DNA from: CAZNJQ01 sp964573545
GTDB lineage: Bacteria; Patescibacteriota; Minisyncoccia; Phycocordibacterales; UBA2135
Reading direction: 5' to 3'
Length of the DNA: 19,803 nt
Assembly: GCA_964573545.1 (NCBI GenBank)
Contig: CAZNJQ010000013.1
Location: forward strand, 1 to 19,803
In this document: positions 7,163 to 13,691 of the stretch, in pieces
Numbering within the stretch: position 1 is the stretch's first letter
How the letters are laid out: each line of letters opens with the position of its first letter
The notes under the pieces: generated by a model
Seen by the model: only the letters and a program-made list of their open reading frames with translations
Databases searched by the model: none
Told to the model about the DNA's origin: nothing
Translations under genes and position numbers: made by a program

Positions 7163-8227
7163 ATGCCGCGAGATTATAAAAAAGAACTTGGCGAACTTAT
7201 CGGGCTTCTCGAACACGAAGGAGCGTCGGATTTGCACCTTGCCGCGCGGCGGAAGCCTTTTATACGCGTTTCGGGAGGGCTTATTCCGCTCGTGAAACGC
7301 GAAGAACTTACGGACGATATGACGTTCGGGATTTTGGGCGAGATGATTTCCGACGAGAAGAAGGAAGTATTCCTTAAAAAGAAAGAGCTTGATTTTTCAT
7401 ACACTACGGAGACGAGCATGCGTTTCCGAGGGAATGCGTTTTTCCAACAGGGGCTTTTGAGCATCGCGCTCCGGCTTATCCCCGCGAAAATCCAGACGCT
7501 TGCGGAGCTTAATCTGCCGCCGATCCTCGAGACGTTTGCGCGGAGAAAACAAGGATTCTTCCTCGTCGTAGGGCCGGTCGGCCAAGGGAAATCAACGACG
7601 CTTGCCGCGATGATAGACCTCATTCATAAAGAGCGCGCGGAGCATATCATGACGATCGAAGACCCGATCGAATTTATGTACGGCCCGGGCAATTCCATCA
7701 TCGACCAGCGCGAAGTCGGGAGAGATACTGAAGATTTCCAGTCGGCGCTCCGTTCGATGTTCCGCGAAGATATTGATGTGGCGATGATCGGCGAAATGCG
7801 CGGACCTGAAACAATGAGCGCGGCGGTCACCGCGGCGGAGACTGGGCACTTGGTATTTTCGACGCTTCACACGAATAACGCCGCGCAGACCATAGACCGT
7901 ATCATCGACACATTCCCGTCAGATCAGCAGAACCAGATCCGCGGACAGCTCTCGCAGAGCTTGGCGGGTATATTCTCGCAGCGTCTTATTCCGCGCATAT
8001 CGGGTGGCGTTATCCCCGCATACGAACTTCTCGTCAACACAAACGCTGTCGCGAATCTTATCCGTGAAAAAAGAACTCACGAGATAAATGTGGTCATCGA
8101 GACCGGTTCCGGGGAAGGGATGATAAGTATGGACCGTACATTGGGAGACCTTGTGCGGCGCGGTGAGATCGCGCCCGAAGAGGCCGAAGCGTATTCGGTT
8201 ACTGAAAAAATGGTGCGCAGCAGATAA
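7163..8227 (+). CDS. pilT: Type IV pilus retraction ATPase PilT
   Basis: A 354-residue motor, the usual PilT length, that depolymerises the pilus. Visible: N-terminal SDLHL (22-26); Walker A GPVGQGKST (137-145), with V and Q where T and S are usual; Asp box TIEDPIEF (164-171); Walker B DIDVAMIGEMRG (203-214), with Ile for the common Pro; His box GHLVFSTLHTN (228-238); and the retraction-linked AIRNLIRE motif as AVANLIREKR (295-304). Catalytic Lys and Walker B Glu are kept, so activity is expected. No Shine-Dalgarno precedes ATG 7163. pilC follows after 37 nt. Confidence 0.96.
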   Translation: MPRDYKKELGELIGLLEHEGASDLHLAARRKPFIRVSGGLIPLVKREELTDDMTFGILGEMISDEKKEVFLKKKELDFSYTTETSMRFRGNAFFQQGLLSIALRLIPAKIQTLAELNLPPILETFARRKQGFFLVVGPVGQGKSTTLAAMIDLIHKERAEHIMTIEDPIEFMYGPGNSIIDQREVGRDTEDFQSALRSMFREDIDVAMIGEMRGPETMSAAVTAAETGHLVFSTLHTNNAAQTIDRIIDTFPSDQQNQIRGQLSQSLAGIFSQRLIPRISGGVIPAYELLVNTNAVANLIREKRTHEINVVIETGSGEGMISMDRTLGDLVRRGEIAPEEAEAYSVTEKMVRSR

Positions 8228-8264
8228 TGCGCATGGCTATCCATAAAAAGGCACACACATCCGT

Positions 8265-9473
8265 ATGTTGTTCAAATATTCTGCAATCGACAAAGAAGGA
8301 AACGAGCAAGGAGGCTCGATAAATGCCGTCAACAGGGACGTTGCGATCGCGTCGCTTCAGCGCCGCGGCCTCACGGTCGTGTCTGTCGCCTCCGAAGAGA
8401 AAGAGTCTTTCTTCGAGAAGCAATGGTCGCTTTTTGAACGGGTTTCCGTCAAAGACATTGTTATCCTCTCGCGCCAGATCGCGACGCTTTTTGCGGCTGA
8501 TGTCCCGGCGCTCCGCGTCTTCCGCCTTCTGGGCGGGGAGTCGGAGAACAAAGTGCTTCGTGACAGGCTTGAGACCGTTGCTGACGATATACAAGGCGGG
8601 CTCTCTATCTCTGCGGCGTTTGCGAAGCATCCCGCTATCTTCTCGTCGTTTTATGTGAGCATGGTGCGCTCAGGAGAGGAGTCCGGAAAATTAAACGACA
8701 CGTTTCTCTATCTTGCCGACCACCTGGACCGTTCGTATGAACTCACAACAAAAATGCGGAACGCGCTTATCTACCCCGCGTTCGTGCTCACGACCTTTAC
8801 TGTGGTCATGATCTTGATGTTGACGCTCGTTATTCCGCGGCTCTCGGATATTTTACTTGAAACAGGACAACAAATCCCGATCTATACGCGCATTGTCATC
8901 GCGCTAAGCGGTTTCTTCGTTGATTACGGACTCTTGCTCCTCGTACTTCTCATACTGGGCACGATAGCGCTGTGGCGGTTCTCTCTTACAGAGAGAGGAG
9001 CGCTCTCGGTTGCACGTTTCAAGATCACACTGCCGTTTTTCGGCGGATTGTATCGGAAACTTTATCTCGCAAGAATTGCCGACAGCATGCACACGATGCT
9101 GGGAAGCGGCATCTCTATGGTTCGCGGACTTGAAATTACCGCGGACGTTGTCGGGAATGCGATTTACGCAGATATTTTGAAAGAAACCGCGGAGAGCGTC
9201 CGGAGCGGCCGTTCGGTTTCCGAATCATTTTCCCGCTATAAAGAAGAGATACCGAATATCATGGTGCAGATCGTGAAAGTCGGAGAAGAGACGGGAGAGT
9301 TGGGGAATATCCTGAAGACCCTTGCGGTCTTTTACGAGCGCGAAGTGCGGAATGCCGTTGATACGCTCGTGGGGCTTATTGAGCCTGTCATGATCGTGGC
9401 GCTGGGCTTCGGCGTAGGCCTTCTCCTTACCTCTGTTCTGATACCGATTTACAATATTTCGGGAAGTTTTTAG
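8265..9473 (+). CDS. pilC: Type IV pilus inner-membrane platform protein PilC/GspF
   Basis: A 402-residue polytopic membrane protein that seats the motor hexamers and feeds pilin into the fibre. Two T2SSF repeats are visible, at about 65-190 and 268-395. Each carries the conserved acidic E-x-x-G-x-L loop (GEESGKL at 137-143 and GEETGELGNIL at 340-350). Membrane helices lie at about 168-192, 207-237 and 370-397. Length is normal for the family. Its stop codon is the start of a bulged hairpin (9473-9516), after which the pilin has its own promoter-like sequences. Confidence 0.97.
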   Translation: MLFKYSAIDKEGNEQGGSINAVNRDVAIASLQRRGLTVVSVASEEKESFFEKQWSLFERVSVKDIVILSRQIATLFAADVPALRVFRLLGGESENKVLRDRLETVADDIQGGLSISAAFAKHPAIFSSFYVSMVRSGEESGKLNDTFLYLADHLDRSYELTTKMRNALIYPAFVLTTFTVVMILMLTLVIPRLSDILLETGQQIPIYTRIVIALSGFFVDYGLLLLVLLILGTIALWRFSLTERGALSVARFKITLPFFGGLYRKLYLARIADSMHTMLGSGISMVRGLEITADVVGNAIYADILKETAESVRSGRSVSESFSRYKEEIPNIMVQIVKVGEETGELGNILKTLAVFYEREVRNAVDTLVGLIEPVMIVALGFGVGLLLTSVLIPIYNISGSF

Positions 9474-9516
9474 GAAAATAAGGAGTTCCGTCGTGGCTGG
9501 AACGGCTATATTTTCC
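9473..9516 (+). terminator. Bulged hairpin after pilC, possible terminator or attenuator
   Basis: GGAAAATA (9473-9480) pairs with TATTTTCC (9509-9516), and inside it GTTCC (9485-9489) pairs with GGAAC (9499-9503). It begins on the last base of the pilC stop. There is no strong U-tract, so it could also be an mRNA-processing or stability element that separates the motor operon from the highly expressed pilin. Confidence 0.4.
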
Positions 9517-9587
9517 TTATGAATTTGAGTGCCCGTTCCTTGTTTTTTGGCATGTGGATAACCAAAATACGCCCTTATTTTAAGGTG

Positions 9588-9596
9588 TGATACACT
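9588..9596 (+). promoter_or_regulatory. Extended -10 candidate for the major pilin
   Basis: TGATACACT has a TG one base upstream of TACACT, an extended -10 arrangement. It would start transcription near 9603, giving a leader of about 65 nt that is AT-rich. CCTTA-ttt-TAAGG (9573-9585) is a small palindrome just upstream that could be an operator. Confidence 0.4.
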
Positions 9597-9655
9597 GTAC
9601 AATATACTTCTTTGTATTTATTATTTATTAGTCATAAAAGGTCGTTATAAGCATT

Positions 9656-9661
9656 TATAAT
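9656..9661 (+). promoter_or_regulatory. Second -10 candidate (TATAAT) adjacent to the pilin start
   Basis: A perfect TATAAT ends 7 nt before ATG 9669, so a transcript from it would be leaderless. No good -35 is visible. Confidence 0.3.
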
Positions 9662-9668
9662 AGAAAAT

Positions 9669-10145
9669 ATGATGTTTTTTAAGAGAAATACACAAAAAGG
9701 AGGCGGCGGCGGTTTTACGCTTATCGAGCTCCTCGTGGTCATCGCGATTATCGGTATTTTGTCTGCGGTCGTCTTGGCGTCACTCAACAGCGCGCGCCAG
9801 AAGTCCCGCGATGCGAAACGTGTTGCGGACGTAAAGCAGCTCCAGCTCGCGTTGGAACTTTACTTCGACGACAACTCAAGCGTGTATCCGGCGGCTTTGA
9901 GTTCTCTTGCGCCTACATATGTTCCAGTTGTTGCGGTTGACCCGAACAACGTTGCGTACAGCTATTCTGCACTCGACACGAACAGCTCCGCGGCATCCTG
10001 TGAGTCATACCACCTCTGGATCACTCTCGAGAACGCCTCGAACCCTGTTTTAGACAACGACTCTGATGCAGCTGCCGGAACGGCATGCACCGGAAGCGCG
10101 GCTGACGCTGCGGGAACAGATCCGATTTACGACGTGAAGCCGTAA
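9669..10145 (+). CDS. pilA: Major type IV pilin (prepilin)
   Basis: A 158-residue prepilin. It has a short positive leader with a run of glycines, the prepilin peptidase site G15|F16 in GGFTLIELLVVIAIIGIL with the +5 glutamate (E20), and the long hydrophobic N-terminal helix (16-40) continuing into a charged amphipathic part (SARQKSRDAKRVADVKQLQ). The C-terminal domain has two cysteines (C111, C140) that can form the usual D-loop disulfide, and acidic Asp-rich turns. ATG 9672 is an alternative start. It has its own promoter-like elements and is followed by a perfect 20-bp hairpin, so it is probably expressed independently and strongly. Confidence 0.96.
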   Translation: MMFFKRNTQKGGGGGFTLIELLVVIAIIGILSAVVLASLNSARQKSRDAKRVADVKQLQLALELYFDDNSSVYPAALSSLAPTYVPVVAVDPNNVAYSYSALDTNSSAASCESYHLWITLENASNPVLDNDSDAAAGTACTGSAADAAGTDPIYDVKP

Positions 10146-10170
10146 ACGGAAGAAATCTCGTACAGTGCGT

Positions 10171-10215
10171 AACACTGAACCCCGATTCCGCGGCGCGGAA
10201 TCGGGGTTCAGTGTT
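10171..10215 (+). terminator. Perfect 20-bp hairpin after the pilin, probable terminator
   Basis: Positions 10171-10190 and 10196-10215 are perfect reverse complements, with a 5-nt loop whose end bases can also pair. It begins 25 nt after the pilin stop. No U-run follows, so intrinsic termination would be atypical; it may also protect the pilin mRNA 3' end. Its right arm overlaps a promoter-like sequence for pilD. Confidence 0.65.
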
Positions 10216-10220
10216 ATACT
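10212..10220 (+). promoter_or_regulatory. Extended -10 promoter candidate for pilD inside the hairpin arm
   Basis: TGTTATACT fits the extended -10 consensus TGnTATAAT. It ends 6 nt before ATG 10227, so transcription would start at about the A of the start codon, giving a leaderless mRNA. Confidence 0.45.
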
Positions 10221-10226
10221 GATTCT

Positions 10227-11033
10227 ATGGATGTCGCAATCGGGTTTTTTATTTTCATCTTTGGACTCATCGTCGGAAGTTTTTTGAATGTCGTGGTCGC
10301 CCGCCGGGGCACGGGACTTTCTTTGGGCGGCCGGTCGTTTTGTTTTTCGTGTGGCGAAATACTCTCCGCCCGCGACCTTATTCCGCTTGTGTCGTTTGTT
10401 CTGTCGCGAGGAAGATGCAGGCGCTGTGGAAGCGCCATTTCGCCCGTATATCCTCTTGTCGAGCTTGGGACAGCGCTTTTGTTCGTCTTCGTATTTATGC
10501 GATTGCATCCAGCGACGGCCCAGGACATTTTTCTTTTTATGCTGTGGTCCCTCATCGGCGCTCTTTTCCTCTCTATCGTCGTTTATGATATCCGCCACAA
10601 AATTATTCCAGACGGTTTCGTCTGGACGGCGAATGGCATCGCGTTTCTTTTCCTCATACTGCGTGCTGCCGCGCATGGATTGAGCTCGTGGGACGTCTTA
10701 GCGGGCCCACTTCTTGCGGCGCCATTTGCCGCTTTGTGGTTCTTTTCTCGCGGGCGATGGATGGGGTTAGGCGATGCGAAGCTTGCGCTTGGCATCGGCT
10801 GGCTCCTTGGGCTTTCAGGGGGTTTTGCGGCGGTGCTTTTATCGGTTTGGACCGGGGCTCTATTCGGGATTTTAGCTCTCATGCTCCGCACATTGTCCTT
10901 TGGGGGTAAAAAATTTACAATTAGAAGTGAGATACCGTTCGCGCCGTTTCTCGTGCTCGGAACGTTTCTTGTCTTTTTTTACGGAATTGATTTTTACGAT
11001 ATCGAGTCGTGGTTTACTTTTTTTGCATCGTGA
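10227..11033 (+). CDS. pilD: Prepilin peptidase / N-methyltransferase PilD
   Basis: A 268-residue polytopic aspartyl protease of the A24 family that cleaves prepilin leaders at G|F and usually methylates the new N-terminus. Seen: N-terminal GLIVGSFLNVVVAR; the four-cysteine zinc site of bifunctional enzymes (C39, C42, C64, C67); catalytic aspartates in YDIRHKIIPD (D121) and GLGDAKLA (D183); about eight hydrophobic segments. It should process all pilins in this window. Its stop overlaps a possible GTG start of the next pilin gene. Confidence 0.96.
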   Translation: MDVAIGFFIFIFGLIVGSFLNVVVARRGTGLSLGGRSFCFSCGEILSARDLIPLVSFVLSRGRCRRCGSAISPVYPLVELGTALLFVFVFMRLHPATAQDIFLFMLWSLIGALFLSIVVYDIRHKIIPDGFVWTANGIAFLFLILRAAAHGLSSWDVLAGPLLAAPFAALWFFSRGRWMGLGDAKLALGIGWLLGLSGGFAAVLLSVWTGALFGILALMLRTLSFGGKKFTIRSEIPFAPFLVLGTFLVFFYGIDFYDIESWFTFFAS

Positions 11034-11629
11034 CCTTCTTTTACCCAAGAGACATACATATCGCGCGTGCATCCCGGATGCGCGGTTTCTCGCTGACGGA
11101 ACTTCTCGTAACCGTGTCTATCTTTGTCATAGTCGCCGGAGTCGTTCTTGTGAATTTCCCGTCGTTTTCGAGCAGGATCGCTCTTGAAAACCTCGCGCAT
11201 GAAATCGCGCTTGTCGTCCGCCAGGCGCAAGTATTCGGCGTCGCATCGCGAGAGTTCGGTCCGGGCTCCGGCATTTTTCCGACCCACGGCGCTCATTTCG
11301 ACATATCGGCGAACACATCGTTTACGCTCTTTGCCGACACGAACGAGAATGGTCTCTATGGCGGTTCGGGCGAGCTCATTGAGACGCTCCGGATCCAGCG
11401 CGGCAATGTTATAAGTTCGCTGTGCGGTTATGCGACCGCCTCGTCACCATGCACGTCGCTCGACACGCTTCATATCACATTTACGCGGCCTGACCCTGAA
11501 GCACGGATCATCGGCTCTGCGGGAGGCTCCTCATCCGAATACTCATACAGTACGATCACGGTGCGTTCGACCGGCGGGAATACGAACATGGTAACTGTAT
11601 GGTCGAACGGGCAGATCGCGGTGCAATAA
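11030..11629 (+). CDS. Minor pilin, GspH/FimT-like
   Basis: A prepilin-type protein with a G|FSLTELLVTVSIFVIVAGV cleavage and helix region and a +5 glutamate. The start is uncertain. GTG 11030 overlaps the pilD stop and gives a 19-residue basic leader; ATG 11078 would leave only MRG before the cleavage site; the frame is open back to GTG 11009. Mature length is about 180 residues, with a helix followed by a beta-rich domain (TSFTLFADTNENGLY, LDTLHITFTRPDPEARI) typical of GspH/FimT pseudopilins, and two close cysteines (SSLCGYATASSPC). It probably belongs to the priming/tip complex. Confidence 0.88.
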   Translation: MTFFYPRDIHIARASRMRGFSLTELLVTVSIFVIVAGVVLVNFPSFSSRIALENLAHEIALVVRQAQVFGVASREFGPGSGIFPTHGAHFDISANTSFTLFADTNENGLYGGSGELIETLRIQRGNVISSLCGYATASSPCTSLDTLHITFTRPDPEARIIGSAGGSSSEYSYSTITVRSTGGNTNMVTVWSNGQIAVQ

Positions 11630-11640
11630 AAACAAAAATT

Positions 11641-12180
11641 ATGAATACAAAAAATGGATTTACATTAATTGAAATGATAGTCGCAGTCGGGCTTTTTACG
11701 GTCGTCATGCTCGCGGGCGTCGGCGCGCTTCTTTCCATGGTTGATGCGAACAAAAAAGCGCAGACGCTGCGGACCGTCATGGATAACCTCAACTTTGCGG
11801 TGGAGAACGTGACGCGGAGCATGCGCGTCGGCGTCGACTATCATTGCGGCACCTTAGGAGATATTAATACGCCGCGCGATTGCCCGACAGACGGGGATTC
11901 CTTCATTGCATTCCATAATTCGAACGGCGACTTGGTCATTTTCCGGCTCACCAACGGAAGTATCGAGCGCTCAACCGACGACGGCGCGAATTATTTTGCG
12001 ATTACATCGCCGCAGATAACCATCGATTCGCTCGTCTTTTACGTGCGTGGCGCTCCGTTCGGGGACGGTCTCCAACCACGGGTGCTCATGGTCGTCAAAG
12101 GGACGGCAGGCGTGAAAGAGAAGACGCAGACGACATTCAGTCTTGAGACGACAATATCGCAGCGCTTGCTTGATGCGTAG
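11641..12180 (+). CDS. Minor pilin, GspJ/PilW-like
   Basis: A 179-residue prepilin with a very short leader, MNTKNG|FTLIEMIVAVGLFTVVML, and the +5 glutamate. ATG 11641 follows an A-rich stretch and gives a normal leader; the frame also extends upstream into the previous gene. The AVENVTRSMRVG segment after the helix and the C-terminal TTFSLETTISQRLLD strand resemble GspJ/PilW-type minor pilins. Two cysteines (DYHCGTLG, PRDCPTD) may pair. It starts 11 nt after the GspH-like gene. Confidence 0.88.
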   Translation: MNTKNGFTLIEMIVAVGLFTVVMLAGVGALLSMVDANKKAQTLRTVMDNLNFAVENVTRSMRVGVDYHCGTLGDINTPRDCPTDGDSFIAFHNSNGDLVIFRLTNGSIERSTDDGANYFAITSPQITIDSLVFYVRGAPFGDGLQPRVLMVVKGTAGVKEKTQTTFSLETTISQRLLDA

Positions 12181-12193
12181 ACAATAAAGAATT

Positions 12194-12241
12194 ATGAATG
12201 GTGAATTAGGAAATAAAAAGAATGCTTTGACCGGTCGAGGG
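12194..12241 (+). other. Orphan prepilin-like leader at the start of the repeat tract
   Basis: ATG 12194 opens MNGELGNKKNALTGRG followed by FT, which looks like a genuine prepilin leader with a G|F site. At the FT the sequence switches into the first palindromic repeat (GFTPTPQRG) instead of the expected LIE helix. It may be the original start of the downstream pilin, now separated from it by repeats; the frame remains open from here to 13171 apart from the unknown bases. Confidence 0.5.
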
Positions 12242-12608
12242 TTTACCCCCACACCACAACGTGGCGTTGTGCCGCGTGTTTTTCCCAAAACGCCGCGGGT
12301 GCGCACATATATCACCGCACTTGCATCTTTTTTTGGTATTCCGCGGCGGCACAAAAACACAACGCCCTGTTTGGTGTCGGGGTTTACCCCCACACCACAA
12401 CGTGGCGTTGTGCCGCGTGTTTTTCCCAAAACGCNNNNNNNNNNNNNNNNNNNNNNNNNNNNNNNNNNNNNNNNNNNNNNNNNNNNNNNNNNNNNNNNNN
12501 NNNNNNNNNNNNNNNNNNNNNNNNNNNNNNNNNNCACAACGCCCTGTTTGGTGTCGGGGTTTACCCCCACACCACAACGTGGCGTTGTGTCGCGTGTTTT
12601 TTTCAATG
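12234..12608. repeat. Palindromic repeat tract encoding GFTPTP units before a minor pilin
   Basis: At least three copies of a hairpin unit are visible. Unit B spans 12358-12412 and unit C 12535-12589. Unit A (12234-12271) lacks the left arm. Each full unit has outer arms CACAACGCC/GGCGTTGTG and an inner stem GGTGTCGGGG-TTTA-CCCCCACACC with one mismatch. Units A and B continue into the same CCGCGTGTTTTTCCCAAAACGC-type tail (written 12272-12293 and 12413-12434). A and B are separated by a spacer bounded by CGCCGCGG (12291-12298) and CCGCGGCG (12341-12348). In the pilin frame the units read LVSGFTPTPQRGVV. A scaffold gap interrupts the tract. Confidence 0.85.
12435..12534. other. Scaffold gap of 100 N
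   Basis: Exactly 100 unknown bases, the conventional placeholder for a gap of unknown length. It falls between two near-identical repeat units, so the assembly probably broke on the repeat and the true copy number is unknown. Confidence 0.95.
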
Positions 12609-12631
12609 CGTGCTCAGTATATAGATTTTTT

Positions 12632-13171
12632 ATGCCTTCTCATGTTTCTTTTCATACATTCTGGCGACACAAAAAAACGACGCCACATTTGGTGTCGGGG
12701 TTTACACTCCTTGAGTCGCTTGTCGCCATCACGGTGGTGCTGCTTGCCGTCGTGGGTCCGCTCACGATCGTTTCGAAGAATCTCTCGTTCGCGCGTTTCG
12801 CGCGCGACCAGATAACCGCGTTCTATCTCGCCCAGGAGGCGGTCGAGTTCGTGAGGAACACGCGCGACAACAATATTCTGAGCAGCCAGAGTTGGCTTAA
12901 CGGCTTAAGTGCGTGCGTCTCCGGTATCTGCATGATCGATGTTCCCGCCGATGCGGTGACGAGCTGTGGTGGTTCATGTGACCCCCTCAAAATAAGCGCT
13001 GCGGGGCTGTATGGCTATACGACTGGGAACAGGACGATTTTCACGCGTGAAGTTGCGATCAGCGAGATAAGCGGTAATCGCGAGGCGACGCTCGATGTCA
13101 CTATCCGGTGGGAGCAGGGGCTTCTCACGCGTGATTTCAGTATTCGCGAACATATTTTGAACTGGCAGTGA
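12632..13171 (+). CDS. Minor pilin, GspI/PilV-like
   Basis: A 179-residue prepilin from ATG 12632: a 23-residue leader ending HKKTTPHLVSG, then F|TLLESLVAITVVLLAVVG with the +5 glutamate. The AQEAVEFVRNTRDNN segment after the helix is typical of GspI/PilV-type proteins. It has four cysteines, one pair in TSCGGSCDP. The same frame is open upstream to ATG 12194 through the GFTPTP repeats, so a longer product with tandem decoy cleavage sites is possible. A TATATA (12618-12623) ends 8 nt before this ATG. It ends overlapping the next gene's earliest possible start. Confidence 0.85.
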   Translation: MPSHVSFHTFWRHKKTTPHLVSGFTLLESLVAITVVLLAVVGPLTIVSKNLSFARFARDQITAFYLAQEAVEFVRNTRDNNILSSQSWLNGLSACVSGICMIDVPADAVTSCGGSCDPLKISAAGLYGYTTGNRTIFTREVAISEISGNREATLDVTIRWEQGLLTRDFSIREHILNWQ

Positions 13172-13188
13172 TCAATGAATACAAAGAT

Positions 13189-13689
13189 ATGACTATCGGA
13201 TCAGGAACAAAGAATCATAAAAAAGGGTACCTGCTTTTATTGGCGGTGCTTTTGGCGAGCATCATTCTTTCCATCGGACTTGGTATTTTTGTCATCATCA
13301 ATAAATCGCTCATACTCGCATCGACGGGGCGTGATTCGCAGTTCGCGTTTTACGCGGCAGACTCGGGTATAGAGTGCGCGCTGTATTGGGACCGCAGACA
13401 TGTCGGTTTTTCGACGGGCGTATTCGCGACATCCACCAGCTCTTCACCTCCGTCCTCCGGCGTACTCTGCAACAGCGCTGACATCGCAAGTTCGTGGACG
13501 ATATCAAATCAGACGGCGAATACAGCAGATACCGCGTTCAATATGGCATTTGCGAATGGGACGTGTACTACGGTCACCGTGAAAAAATCGGACAGCGGCC
13601 TTACGACGCGCCTTGAAGCGTTCGGGTTTAATACGTGCAATACGCAAAGTCCGCGAAGGATCGAACGCGCGGTCCGGGTGAGATACTAG
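13189..13689 (+). CDS. PilX/GspK-like minor pilin
   Basis: A protein of 166 residues from ATG 13189; the frame is open back to GTG 13168, which overlaps the previous stop. After a basic leader (TKNHKKG) comes Y|LLLLAVLLASIILSIGLGIFVI, with no glutamate at +5, as in GspK/PilX-type pilins that sit at the tip. AFYAADSGIECALYWD is the typical PilX-type motif after the helix. The C-terminal part is Ser/Thr-rich with several cysteines. It is the last pilin gene of the cluster; ligA starts 2 nt after its stop. Confidence 0.85.
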   Translation: MTIGSGTKNHKKGYLLLLAVLLASIILSIGLGIFVIINKSLILASTGRDSQFAFYAADSGIECALYWDRRHVGFSTGVFATSTSSSPPSSGVLCNSADIASSWTISNQTANTADTAFNMAFANGTCTTVTVKKSDSGLTTRLEAFGFNTCNTQSPRRIERAVRVRY

Positions 13690-13691
13690 GT

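Noticed and set aside
11971..12606. Minus-strand frame through the repeats with TTPRCGVGVNP units
   Set aside because: It exists because the units are palindromic; the plus strand joins to a recognised pilin and the minus strand to nothing.
12234..12608. CRISPR array
   Set aside because: Units are large palindromes that extend the pilin frame, the spacers are not of uniform length, and no cas genes are near.
13635..13691. Longer LigA start
   Set aside because: It would overlap the PilX-like gene by most of the extension, and ATG 13692 gives the normal domain Ia start.
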